Made by a program: the position numbers and the translations under genes | Assembly (NCBI GenBank): GCA_039105265.1 | Contig: JAPFFF010000025.1 | Location: forward strand, 124,001-188,000 | Direction of reading: 5' to 3' | DNA from: Tritrichomonas musculus | Lineage: Eukaryota; Parabasalia; Tritrichomonadida; Tritrichomonadidae | Length of the DNA: 64,000 nt | The notes under the pieces: model-generated | The model's database searches: none | Told to the model about the DNA's origin: nothing | The model's input: only the letters and a program-made list of their open reading frames with translations | Shown here: positions 43,400 through 53,955 of the stretch, piece after piece | How the letters are laid out: the number at the start of each line of letters is the position of its first letter | Numbering within the stretch: the first letter of the stretch is position 1

Positions 43400-43639
43400 T
43401 CAGGAGTAAAGATTGCCAACAGCTCTGTTCAACAGATTTCTTACCTTCATATCTCTGTCATATTTTCGTTGAATCTTCTCTCTTTTTGCTATTTTTTTAG
43501 GGTCCGTGGGAGGTGTTTGGCTCAATATCCTTCGATAATATTGAAGACGAGATTTCAGTTGTTTCAGAGTAGGAGTGGCGAAAGTTTTTCTACCGTGCCA
43601 GTTTTTGAGAGGGAGGAGAGTGGGTTGTTCTTGAGACAT
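43400..43639 (-). CDS. Polinton 1 small basic protein (79 aa)
   Basis: A very basic protein (LKSRLQYYRRILS, KREKIQRKYDRDMK). Its start codon lies 17 bp from the divergent integrase gene, so the two share one promoter region. A nucleic-acid-binding or core role would fit the charge. No family is recognised. Confidence 0.5.
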   Translation of the reverse strand: MSQEQPTLLPLKNWHGRKTFATPTLKQLKSRLQYYRRILSQTPPTDPKKIAKREKIQRKYDRDMKVRNLLNRAVGNLYS

Positions 43640-43656
43640 TTTCTACCAAATAAAAA

Positions 43657-45054
43657 ATGAATACAAGTAATTTACTTTACAATAATTCGGATAAAATAAT
43701 AAATCATATCATATCGGAAACAAACTTGCCGATAGACGATATGTTGAGAGGCAATGATGGGGATGTCCTGAATACCAGCAATAAAATCCGGATATTTTGT
43801 AGATGCCTTTCTGACCCTCAACAAAAAGTAAATTATAAAGCTGAGAGGATAATGGACTGGCTAGGAAATCAGAAAATAGACTCTTTGGACGACTTTTTGG
43901 ACTATATGGACGATCCTTCTTATTGCTTCAATAATGGGAGAAAATTTACTTATAACCACGCTTTTACTCGAACAGACATTCAACACGTAAATAATTTCTT
44001 GAGAATCAACCAAGACAGAATCGATAGATTGCTTTTTGCAAGGATAGAACAACTAAAAGAAGGCATCAAAAGAGTCAATGAATCCAGATATAAAGATGCT
44101 TGTGAAAGAGCCAAAGAAGAATTGTTCAGACAAAAATTGACCAACAAAAACAGGCCACAATTTGGTGCTGTCAGAGATTTTATTCAGCAAAATGGAGGGA
44201 ATAAACACATATATCTCTTTGAAGATACGCCCAGAGTTTATACAAGAATTGTGATTCAAGATGATGATATTCGACAAATTTATGACGAATTTATCGAGGA
44301 ATGGGAAAAGAGACAAAGACCTAAAAGACCTGTTTTGAGAGATACATTCAGCAATAAATTGAACGAATTTGTTGTTTATAATCATGAGAGACTGCTAGAT
44401 AAAGAGGAATTCAATAGAGTCAGTAGTAATTGGGGAGAGAGTAGTTTGTCCGAAGACGAGAGATACAATAGATACGTCAATAAATTTTATTTCCAGCCAA
44501 CGACATATACAGCTTATGAAATTCCTCAGGAGCAAAATATTATTGGGTTCAAAACAGAGAGTAAAATAAGAGCTTTGAAGAATTTGTTTCCCGAGAAGCA
44601 GGTCAAAATAGCTGAGAATACATCATACTTTCCGCTGAAAAAGAACGCGAAGATGTATCAACTCCATAAAGTTTCATCAAGAAATTCTTATATTATCGAT
44701 TTGATGTTTGTTGATAAATTATGTTATTTGGTCATGATAAAAGTCAATACAAGGTATTTGTACGTTGAGTTGGTCAACCAGATATTGTTTGGAGATGAGA
44801 AAGTCGAAGAAAAGCATCAGAAATTCGCGAAATATAATAAATCAGCAGATACTTACTTGAAAACCCTCGATAAATTGGTCCGATCAGGTGTTGTAATAAA
44901 GAGCTTGACGTTTGATGGAGAGGGCTCTTTTAACTCAAGAAAGGCACAAGAATACTATATGACACATGGAATAGAATGGCAAACTGCACCAAGATTTTGC
45001 AAAGGATTCTTCTGTTTCTTATATTCGACTTCACATTTCGTTTTTTTTAAATAA
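43657..45054 (+). pseudogene. Polinton 1 integrase (retroviral-type RNase H fold), cut at the right repeat
   Basis: The N-terminal 300 residues are helical, charged and of Polinton-integrase type. The catalytic rve/RNase H core begins at about residue 345 (YIIDLMFVDKLCYLVMIKVN) and reaches LTFDGEGSFNS. The coding frame then runs into the 243 bp direct repeat that starts at 45028, so the gene as it stands is not whole. Integrases of this kind insert Polintons with a short target duplication. A single break is visible. Confidence 0.75.
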
Positions 45055-45268
45055 AAAAATAAAAATTGTGAATTTTTTGAAAATTTTTTAAAAAATAGTG
45101 ATTTTTTTTGAGAAAATTCAAAAAATAGTGAGTTTTTTTTACCAATCAATGCAAAGAATGCAGCGAAAAAATCCCAAAAAAATATATTTTGATCACTGAC
45201 TGATGAAGATTAAAGTGACGTGAGTTTCATCCGAAAATTCCTTATCTACTCAAGATATATAATTAGAT
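45028..45268 (+). repeat. right copy of the 243 bp direct repeat flanking Polinton 1
   Basis: Same orientation as 32859-33102 and highly similar along the whole length. It begins inside the integrase frame and ends at ATATATAATTAGAT, after which the two flanks differ. Confidence 0.9.
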
Positions 45269-46978
45269 TGCGGCTAATTCCTCAAAAATAAGCATATAAG
45301 TGCGTGAGTGTTGTGCATGATCAAAATATACATTACATATTGCGATATAAAAGTTCAACTCATCGATTTTCAAATCAACGATTGATATCTAATAATCGCA
45401 TTTTTTAGTTTTTCAGTTTAGACAGAAAGTAATATATCGTTAAATAACATTCTTCATAGTTTTTCGCATATGATTTTAACAAAAAAATTGATAGAAAGCT
45501 TTTTAAAAATCTGTCATTTATTAATGATATTTTTAAATTGATATGAATATGGTAAATAAAAATGCATCAAATACATGATATATTTAATAAGATTTAAAAA
45601 TACACTACTACTTTTTTCTAGTTTTGTTTTTTTAAAGGATAAAAATCAAGATTTTTAATAAATTTAAACTTATTATAAACGTAATTCAAATGTAATCTCG
45701 ATATTTCATCAGTAATTTTTATCAATTTTTAATTTTATATTCATAAAAACATACATTTGCATTATAATGATAGTTTTTGTTATTATGATAAAATCAAGAA
45801 TTGATATATGAGCATTTAAAATTTTAAAATAAATTCTATAACTTACTTTAAAATTTTCAATAGTTTATTTGATTTTGAATTATGATAATATCTTAGTCAC
45901 TGAACAATAATAATGACATTTATTCTATTATATATTATAGATGATTGGTGCAAATATTAAATTAATTAAATTAATTAATTTAATTTCATTCTTATATCTT
46001 TTGAAACATGACAAAATTTTTTTTTTAAAAAATCGATGTGTATAGTAGATAAATAAAACTTTGAACCATGGAAATGAGTAATGCATTGCAATAACTATTA
46101 TTATGAAGTCAATAATAACTTTTAGACATCAAACAAATTCATTTTATTTTTTTTTAAAAAAAAAAAAAAGAAAAAGAAAAAAGCATAAAAAACAAAATTT
46201 TATTTCAAATAACCTATAAAATGGAATAATTCATGATGTTTAATATAATAAATAATTAAAAAAACTAAATTATTTCAAATGGGTCATGAGAAAAATTAAT
46301 TTTAATGGTTAACAATTAAATCAGACTTATATACCAAAATCGACTCTTTCCTTCCAACCAAATTCAATTTGGGACCTATTTGACCATAATAATCATATCA
46401 AGTCGAAATAAACAAAAATAAAGAGATAATTAAATGGTTTTCTCTACTTTTACTAAACTATATATTCTTTGTATTTTGCCATTCACTCTTATGTATTTGC
46501 TTCTCATCTTATATTCTTCAAAGATTTCTTCCACAATTTTAAAGTTAAAGAGTAGATATAATTATTTCTCTCTATTAAAATCTTTTTCTTTTATAATTAT
46601 TACGTCTTTCTTTGTTTCTTATTCATTTATTTCATATATTATGGCATCTCATTTATAAAATAAATACCTAATCTAAGAAACTTTATCCATTGAAAGCCAT
46701 GCATTTGCTCTTAATTAATTTGATTTTGTCTTTTTTCTATTCTTGGTAATCTTAGATGCACACTTGTCCTTTGGTACCTTTAATTGTTTCCTGTATATAT
46801 AGGTTGTCAAGATGAAATATCAATTTCTTCCTATTAATTATATGACTGATAAAATCGAATCAAATGGAGTCTGAATGAATACTGATATCAGCTTTTTACT
46901 TAATGATTAGTATGATTGAATACATGAGGTAGTTATTATTATATCTATATCTTCTAGATTAATAAATTTACATAGTAG
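45269..46978. other. AT-rich spacer between the two Polintons
   Basis: About 1.7 kb with no supported gene. The 74-codon frame at 46434-46658 is hydrophobic and could encode two membrane segments, but its composition is that of the AT-rich background. A poly-A/T patch lies near 46150. No terminal repeat of either Polinton is recognised within it. Confidence 0.55.
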
Positions 46979-47245
46979 TAAGGTTAGGGGGTGCTACGCT
47001 CGAAACTCGCTCCGCCCATCCTTAACACCTTTCAGAAGCCCCTCCAACGCCCTCAGGACCCCTTACCAGAGCTCTAAAAATAAAGTTTGTAAACGCTGCA
47101 CTATAATTATAGTGAGTTAATGATATACCTGAGTTAGTTCTTCCCGTATAGCGCTAGTAACCGATATATCGCCTTCTAAAACCCCTATTTTCGAAAAATA
47201 ATGATTATTCGATGAACTAAATTAATTATCGTTAGGCTATCGAAA
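46979..47245. repeat. probable left terminal region of Polinton 2
   Basis: Non-coding and sharply GC-richer than the spacer before it, with dyads such as CACTATAATTATAGTG (47099-47114) and several TATCG/CGATA phrases. It is the expected place of a terminal inverted repeat, but the right end is outside the window, so this cannot be confirmed. Confidence 0.45.
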
Positions 47246-47266
47246 TTATTTTTTTATTTTGTTTAA

Positions 47267-50200
47267 ATGAGTAGTTTATTAAGTAAATTATCGAAGTCTG
47301 AGATATTATCTCTACCGGGTTTCGATATATATAAATCATATACTGTTAAAGATTTGAAGCTTATATTAAAGAAAAATATTAAAGAATTCGGTATTGATTT
47401 CAGAGGTGTACGCGTTAGTGATTACGTTAAGAAATATAAAGAGATAGAGAAGAAACGAAGATATGATGATGATGAATTATTCAATCGTATGTCATCAATG
47501 AAACGTCAACAACAGAAACAACGTCAAAGTCATGAACATTATAAACAATCACTTAAAGAGAATGCTCTATTCGAACGCTCATTGATGAGTATGGGTGATG
47601 TATATACTCTTCCTAAACCTAGTGAAGATAAACAATACATCGAATCATTAATGAATATTGATACTGGATATTCGACTTCGAAAACTGAAGAGAGACGTCG
47701 TTATGAAGAGAATGTTAACGATAAATCTAGGTATCAACAAGAGATTAAGCGTATGATGATTGCTGCTAATAATCATGAGTCATTCGAAGTTAATATTGGA
47801 GACGACAGTGAAATTCAATATGCGTTCACTCAAGTATTGAGAAATATGCGTAAGATGAAAACAGATGAATGGAAACCCATCATATACGGATATGACATGA
47901 ACGGTAATAGAAGGGGATTCAATCTTAATAGAGAATCAGATCTCGAAGTTATGATAAGATGTATCCTCGGTGAAATAACTGTTGAAGAATATAGTTCTGA
48001 TGCTGATCCTGGATTAATCGGTTGGGATTACATTCCAGTAAGATTTGAAGTTAAATTCATTAAGATGATTAAGAATAAGAAGAGCGGTAAAACTGAGTTC
48101 ATTGAGAAGGTTGATGGTGAAGAAGTCGTACTCGAATCTGTTGATGATTTCCGTGATGCTCCTGATGGAGGGTTCTTTCCTTACATTAATCTTATTGAAT
48201 CATTAGACTTATCGAGATATCAAATATACAATACTATCGATAAGAAGAATTATAGAGATAACTGTTTTGTATATGCTTGTATTCAATCAGGTGTATTCTC
48301 TGAAGATGAGATTCATAAGTTACGTTCTATTATGATGACTCGTAATATTCCAAACAATAAGATAAAAGAAATAGCTATTGAAATGAAGTGTCATTTCGTG
48401 ATTAGTAGAGTTGATGAGAATAGAGACTCACGAACTAGAAGACGAATAAGAATCGATACTCGTAATAATAATAAGGTTGAAGCTAATCGTCTTGTTCGAT
48501 TATTATTATATAAAGATCATTACATGATTGATATGAATGAGAAGTTATCTATCACTAAATATTATATCGAACACAAAGATAGAATCGATAGAAAATATAA
48601 GAAGATTCCTATTGCTGAGCGTCAATTAATTAAGAATAGTAAGGGAGAGAAATCAGAAGGTACTGGACTCACCACTACTTTACTAACGATGTTCGAACAC
48701 GGATTCTTTAGAGAAATCAATCAATGCGAACAAGGTATATTAAGTACTTGTGAATTCGATAATCACTTAAATGATTATGTAAATCTCTCATATGATGAAG
48801 AATCATGTTGTAAACTCGAGTCCATCGATCTTAAGAAGATTACTGAGTGGTCCCACATATATTATGCTGATTATGAAACTGATGTAACTGGATACAAACA
48901 CAAACCCTATTTAGTTTGAGTATGTGATGAGAAGAATATTGCGTCATTCACTGGTGATAATCTTACGAGTAAATTCTTGAATGCTCTCAAGACTAATTCA
49001 TTAACATACTTTCATAACTTGAAGTATGATGCGTGCTTCTTCATTAATGAAGATGGATGGGAGACTCAATTAACTCAACGTAGTGGTACTCTATTACAAG
49101 TCGTCATGGATCGATATAAATGGATTCGTGATGAGAAGACAGGTAAACAAAAGAAGATTAGAGAGAAACATCTAACATTCCGTAACAGTTATTCAATCAT
49201 TCCAGCTCCTTTATGTAAATTCGATGATATGTTTAAGCTTAAGGTTCATAAAGAAATCATCGCTTATAAGATTTATAACGCTGAGAATATGAAGCGCCAA
49301 TGGATCCCATTTGATGAATTCTATAATCAATACCGTATCGAGAATATCGATAAGAAATCCACTGATGAACTCGATAAAGATCGAGATCAACTACTTCGAA
49401 ATGCGAAATTCGCTAAAGCTTATAAAGAAGATACTCAAGAAATAGAGATCATGAAGTACGCGACGTTCTATTGTAAGAAAGACTGTATAACATTGATGGA
49501 TGGAATGAAGAAATTCAATAACGATTTAGGTGAGGTATTCAAGAATACAGATAAGACTTGGGTAGGTATTAATCAATTCATATCTGTAAGTGCTGTCGGA
49601 TATGATTTCGCTCGTATATATGGATGCTTTGATGGATGCTATCAACTATCAGGTAAGCCTCAGAACTTCATTCAACGTTGCGTCAGTGGAGGTAGAACTA
49701 TGACTGCTGATAATGTAAAACAATATATTGTCGATCGTATTCAAGATTTCGATGCTGTATCTTTATATCCTTCAGCTATGTATATCATGGATGGTGTTCC
49801 TAAAGGTAAACCTAAGGTAATTCCTGATAACTGTTCTCACGAACAACTCATGAGTTATGATACATTCTTTATCGAAATTAATATTAATAAGATATCATGT
49901 AAATCCAATTCACATAGTGAAGTTAATCATCCTTATAGGTTCGGACAGATATTCAAACATAACGACAAGGGTTCAAAAATATTCTGTAATGAAACCGTCA
50001 ATCATTATTACGTAGATAAGATTACGTTAATGGATTTAATGGAATTCTATGATATCGAATATGAATTCATTCGCGGATATTACTTTGATGAAGGTTTCAA
50101 CGATAAAATTAATGAATTTATTAAGACATTATTCGATTTGAGATTGAAGTATAAATCAGAGAAGAATCCATTAGAGAAAACGATTAAATTATTGCTCAAC

Positions 50201-50902
50201 TCTATCTATGGAAAATCAATACTGAAACCTATGACTGATGAAACTAAAGTGGTGGATCAGAAGAAACTCATCTCTTATATCTATCGTAACTACAACTTCA
50301 TTAAAGAAGTATCGTTTAATTTGAATACCAAAGCGTTTGTTAAGAAGATTAAACCCATCAACAATCATTTCAATCTTCCTCAATTCGGTGCGTCAGTGTT
50401 ATCATGGAGTAAACACATTATGAATCAAGTTATGAGTACTGCTGAACAACATAACATAGACATATACTATCAAGATACCGATAGCGTACACATAAAAGAA
50501 TGTGATGTTCCTAAATTAGCTGCGATATATAAAGAGAAATACGGTAAAGAATTGATTGGTAAACATATGACTCAGTTCCACTGCGACTTCGATTCATTCA
50601 ATGGAGCCGTCGGTGATATCCATTCACGTAAGCTCATTGCTCTCGGTAAAAAGAGTTATCTCGATATTCTCGTCGATGAAGAAGGTAATGAGGGATATCA
50701 TATACGTATGAAAGGTGTACCTAAACAATGCGTATTAAATAAATGTAAGCGTATGGGAATCACAGTTGAAGAATTATATGAGAGATTATATAACGGGGAA
50801 TCTATTACATTCGATCTCACTGACGGATCAAATTGTTTTCGTAAAACTAAGACGTTCGATCAGGTAACACTACCACAGTTCTATCGTAAAGTTAAATTCT
50901 AA
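47267..50902 (+). pseudogene. Polinton 2 protein-primed DNA polymerase B
   Basis: This region encodes a family B DNA polymerase of the protein-primed Polinton type, about 1200 codons long. Exonuclease motifs are recognisable (an Asp-Tyr-Glu-Thr block and HNLKYDACFF). Polymerase motif A is DAVSLYPSAM, motif B is KLLLNSIYGKS and motif C is YQDTDSVHI. The N-terminal 450 codons are Lys/Arg/Glu-rich and presumably hold the terminal-protein part. It would replicate the element from its ends. The gene looks broken, with about one break, but is otherwise well preserved. A TTATTTTTTTATTTTG motif ends 6 nt before the start. Confidence 0.9.
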
Positions 50903-50927
50903 ATTTAATTATTTTTGTGATTATTAA

Positions 50928-51119
50928 ATGGAATTACACTTCGTAGATATCAAGGGATTTAACTGTAAATATGAGATCTCAATCGAATCTCCATATGTAG
51001 TTAGAGAGAAGATTACTCAGCGAATTATTGATGAGTGGTATAACGGTTATGGAGATGTCGCTGTGTTATTGAATAATGAATTATATCTCATTGATGAATT
51101 ACTTCAATTAATAAATTAA
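50928..51119 (+). CDS. Polinton 2 small protein (63 aa)
   Basis: A 63-residue acidic protein 25 nt after the polymerase region, preceded by TTATTTTTG. Phrases are HFVDIKGFNCKYEI and LLNNELYLIDELLQL. No family is recognised. It has its own upstream motif, which supports it as a separate gene. Confidence 0.5.
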   Translation: MELHFVDIKGFNCKYEISIESPYVVREKITQRIIDEWYNGYGDVAVLLNNELYLIDELLQLIN

Positions 51120-51145
51120 ATGAATATTTTTATTTAACTGAAACA

Positions 51146-51577
51146 ATGTCTATCAAGAGTTTCGTCGAAAAGCTTAACCTTAAGAATGAAGAAAAGAAAT
51201 TAATAGTATATCTCGATAGTAAGATATACCCTAATGAATTCGGTATCAGTGTACGTCCTCTACAAGTTAAGTGCGGATCATCTGTTATCGATATGAAACA
51301 ACTGATTGATATCTTCGGTAAAGTCCCATACATCACTGTTAAAGAGAATCGATATCGATCTGTATATAGAGATCCTATGATAATGACAATTGATTTAACT
51401 CCTAAACAATATCAAGATAATACATACTATGAGTATTACATCGATAAGTTATGTTTACGAAATGAATTGAAGAAATATTTATCGATAGAGAAGAAAGCTC
51501 ATGACGTCATTCATGAATTCAAGAAGAGTCAATCCGTTGATACATATAGAGATTCAAATGACGAAGTACCTATTTAA
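51146..51577 (+). CDS. Polinton 2 gene of unknown function (143 aa)
   Basis: A 143-residue alpha/beta protein, 26 nt after the previous gene and preceded by TATTTTTATTT. It starts with a Lys/Glu-rich helix (MSIKSFVEKLNLKNEEKK). It has a central strand-rich part (IMTIDLTPKQYQD) and a charged tail. No family is recognised. The triple hairpin repeat begins 23 nt after its stop. Confidence 0.55.
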   Translation: MSIKSFVEKLNLKNEEKKLIVYLDSKIYPNEFGISVRPLQVKCGSSVIDMKQLIDIFGKVPYITVKENRYRSVYRDPMIMTIDLTPKQYQDNTYYEYYIDKLCLRNELKKYLSIEKKAHDVIHEFKKSQSVDTYRDSNDEVPI

Positions 51578-51600
51578 ATAAATATTATTTTTACTTCGAG

Positions 51601-52021
51601 AACGATATTTATTAATCTTGTTTCATTGTTGATATACATCAAAAATAAGTGTTTTCGAGCCTCTCAAAGCGACTGCGGAAAATCCCGCAGTCGAAATATC
51701 ACAGTGAAAATCATGCATTTTCGATATATTTCAAGTACATGGAACGATATTTATTAATTGTGATTTCATGCTGATATACATCGAAATCAAGTGATTATAA
51801 GCCTCTCGTCGCTAGCATCGGAAAACGGATGCTAGAAAATTCACCCTGAAAATCATACATTTTCGATATATTTCGAGTACATGGAATGATATTTATTAAT
51901 CGTGTTTCATTGTTGATATACATCAAAAATAAGCGATTATAAGACCCTCGTCGCTAGTGCGGGAATTCCCGCACTAGAAAATTCACAGTGAAAATCATGC
52001 ATTTTCGATATATTTCGAGAA
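51601..52021 (+). repeat. three 142 bp tandem repeats, each with a hairpin
   Basis: Units begin at 51601, 51743 and 51885. Each starts AACGATATTTATTAAT (or AATGAT), passes GATATACATC, has a strong hairpin about 70 bp in, then GAAAATCATGCATTTTCGAT (itself a weaker hairpin) and TATATTTC. The strong hairpins are 51670-51693 (arms CGACTGCGG/CCGCAGTCG), 51812-51835 (CTAGCATC/GATGCTAG) and 51954-51977 (a perfect 24 nt palindrome, arm CTAGTGCGGGAA). Stem bases differ between units but pairing is kept. No coding frame crosses the repeats. They separate the 143-residue gene from the KilA-N gene. Confidence 0.9.
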
Positions 52022-52087
52022 TCAAATCGCACATCTCGAAATAACGTCAAACGCATTTTAATAAATTTTTTTATCGTTAATTTAAAT

Positions 52088-52805
52088 ATGTCTACAATAA
52101 TTCATGAAACAATCAGCTGCGGTTATGAATACATTCAATACAATAAGAAGCTGCGTATCATTCATTCCATTGATGATGATATGTACCAAATACAATCCAT
52201 TATTAATGCTTGCCATTCAAATAAGAGAGCGAATGACTGGGTTACTAATCAAGATACTCAGCGATTGTTTGATGCCTTTCGAAAAGATCGAGATTTAGCG
52301 GGTATAGAACCCCATGATCATAGAATCAATGTTCGTGTTGACTTACGTGGGCATTACATTCACAGATTACTCGTTAACGCTGTTGCTATGTGGGCTTCTC
52401 CAGTATATGCTCTTCAAATATATAAACTCTTAGAGCATAGAGTCAACGATTCAAATTCAACGACCTCGTATGGTACCTAAGAATCACGAACATGATTACA
52501 GGTATCTCATATGGCGTGAATCAATGCCGAGTAATCCTAACGGAGTTATATTACATCTAGTTCGTCGTAGTAAATCAACGTTCGATCAGGTACGTAAACA
52601 CTATGAAAATGATAATGAGAGATGGTTCTATCGCGATAATCTCCCTATATCAATGTCAGTGAATAAAGACATTAAAGAAATCGTTAAGAATGTTATTCCT
52701 GCTGGTGAATACGAGATGACAGGTTGCGATATCAGACTTCATGTTAAATTCTTGGATCGCCTCTATGAATCATTTAGCGAATACTTCGATGAGTTTCAGA
52801 AGTAA
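52088..52805 (+). pseudogene. Polinton 2 KilA-N domain protein
   Basis: The first part contains a KilA-N domain (ANDWVTNQDTQRLFDAF, then LRGHYIHRLLVNAVAMWASP), a DNA-binding fold of the APSES/KilA-N group common in large DNA viruses and Polintons. The second part (52470-52805, another frame) starts MVPKNHEHDYRYLIW and resembles the C-terminal domain that accompanies KilA-N in such proteins. The gene looks broken with about one break, unless the two parts are separate overlapping genes. An AAATTTTTTTAT motif lies about 15-24 nt upstream. A role as regulator or DNA-binding protein is inferred from the fold. Confidence 0.75.
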
Positions 52806-52846
52806 GTTTGATTCATATATATTTTTACTTTTTTCTTTCAATATAA

Positions 52847-53160
52847 ATGAATACCAACATCAACACCGAACTCTTCAACGATACTGAAGTCATCAAATCA
52901 TTGAAATCTAAGCAAATTAAAAGCGAACCAGAATTAATAACGGATGATAACGCTGCCAATGAGCTAATTAATTCTGAAACACTCCTTAACGAAGTTACTA
53001 CACCTCAGAAATCAACAAGAGGTCGTAAGCGAAAATATTAAAGTGATGAAGAACGTATACTCGCTCGTAGAGCTCAACAGAAAGCGTATCGTGAGCGAAA
53101 GAAAAGGGAGTTACTCGAATTGAGAGCTCTTAAAGCTTCTTTAGAATCGACTCCAAATAA
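52847..53160 (+). pseudogene. Polinton 2 small basic DNA-binding-like gene
   Basis: An acidic N-terminal half leads to an AT-hook-like RGRKRKY. A strongly basic, Arg/Glu-rich stretch lies just downstream, reminiscent of a bZIP basic region and coiled coil. The gene appears broken once. TATTTTTAC stands about 19-27 nt before the start. A transcription-factor-like role is a guess from composition. Confidence 0.4.
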
Positions 53161-53176
53161 TTAAAAATATATATTT

Positions 53177-53938
53177 TTACAATAGCTTCATACGTGGGTT
53201 TTCACATGGGTTTACTTTAATGGTTACAAACATCGGACTCATTAACTTAACAGGTTGGTACTCGAAGTCAACGAGTTCTAATTCAATCTGCTTGAAGGAG
53301 TCTATGTTAACGATATTTTTGATGGGTTTCCCATACATTTCGAAATTATATATAATCGGTGTTCCCTCTCTTATCGGATGATCGATGCTTGCTATAATTG
53401 ATGGAGTATATTCTTCATTACCGATATTAGATTGTATAGCTTTACCTTGCTTCGATACTAAATACAATTTATTATAGAAATCATGTATAGGTTTCTCTAA
53501 TATATATGTGGTTCCTTCATGTAATACTTCATTGGGTTTAACGTTATACATTCCAGTAGCGAACCCTGCTAATCGTGTTATATTAGTGAACATTAAATCA
53601 ACGTTTGGAGTTATCACCACCTGTTTCGCTGAATTTCTATTTACGTTCTTTATCTTACGAACTTCATTAGTATTGATATCGAGTTCTAGAGCGGGCTTGA
53701 TTTTCGATTTAAATCCCATGTGATATGAGTTATCAAAAGTAATCGCTCCTTCAAAATCTTCAACGTAATCGTTGAAGTGTACTTTAAAACCGATCTCATC
53801 ATCATTAGTCATCACTAACACATCCCTAATATTTACCGACTCGACGTAATATTCGATATACTCACAGTTCCATGGAATCTGTAAGTTAGTTCGTATTTGA
53901 TTATAATCTGGACCGGTGCTCTTCAGAGATAAAATCAT
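53177..53938 (-). CDS. Polinton 2 probable penton (minor capsid) protein
   Basis: A 253-residue, beta-rich protein with no signal peptide. Its end (IELELVDFEYQPVKLMSPMF and two closing strands) matches the usual last hairpin of single jelly-roll penton proteins of Polintons and adenovirus-like elements. The length (about 250) is also typical. It is divergent from the fibre gene with 17 bp between start codons, as in Polinton 1. The protein would fill the five-fold vertices and hold the fibre. A profile search is needed for certainty. Confidence 0.6.
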   Translation of the reverse strand: MILSLKSTGPDYNQIRTNLQIPWNCEYIEYYVESVNIRDVLVMTNDDEIGFKVHFNDYVEDFEGAITFDNSYHMGFKSKIKPALELDINTNEVRKIKNVNRNSAKQVVITPNVDLMFTNITRLAGFATGMYNVKPNEVLHEGTTYILEKPIHDFYNKLYLVSKQGKAIQSNIGNEEYTPSIIASIDHPIREGTPIIYNFEMYGKPIKNIVNIDSFKQIELELVDFEYQPVKLMSPMFVTIKVNPCENPRMKLL

Positions 53939-53955
53939 TTTAAGTCAGCTAAAAG

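Larger units (their letters stand above)
33103..45027 (+). mobile_element. Polinton/Maverick 1, partial copy between direct repeats
   Basis: About 11.9 kb with at least eleven open frames packed on both strands. Recognisable parts are the packaging ATPase, double jelly-roll major capsid protein, probable penton protein, fibre-like protein and integrase. I find no DNA polymerase B and no adenovirus-type protease, so it is not complete. The left 285 bp are non-coding and contain two similar phrases around TTTGTCAT and GATTTAGGACT. The two ends are bounded by direct, not inverted, repeats, and the integrase frame runs into the right one. The remaining frames look open, so the copy is fairly young, with about one gross break at the right end. 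Confidence 0.8.

Noticed and set aside
32859-45268. Reading the 243 bp direct repeats as LTRs of a retroelement
   Set aside because: The interior encodes Polinton proteins (packaging ATPase, double jelly-roll capsid, fibre) and no reverse transcriptase or gag.
46434-46658. 74-codon hydrophobic frame that could be a small membrane protein
   Set aside because: AT-rich DNA gives Phe/Ile/Leu/Ser-rich frames by chance; no promoter element and no homologue known to me.
46979-47245. tRNA or rRNA gene in the GC-rich patch
   Set aside because: No cloverleaf, no T-arm consensus and no rRNA similarity; its position at the composition jump fits a Polinton end.
51601-52021. Reading the triple repeat as a CRISPR array
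   Set aside because: The units are contiguous 142 bp copies with no short repeat-spacer alternation, and the host is a eukaryote.
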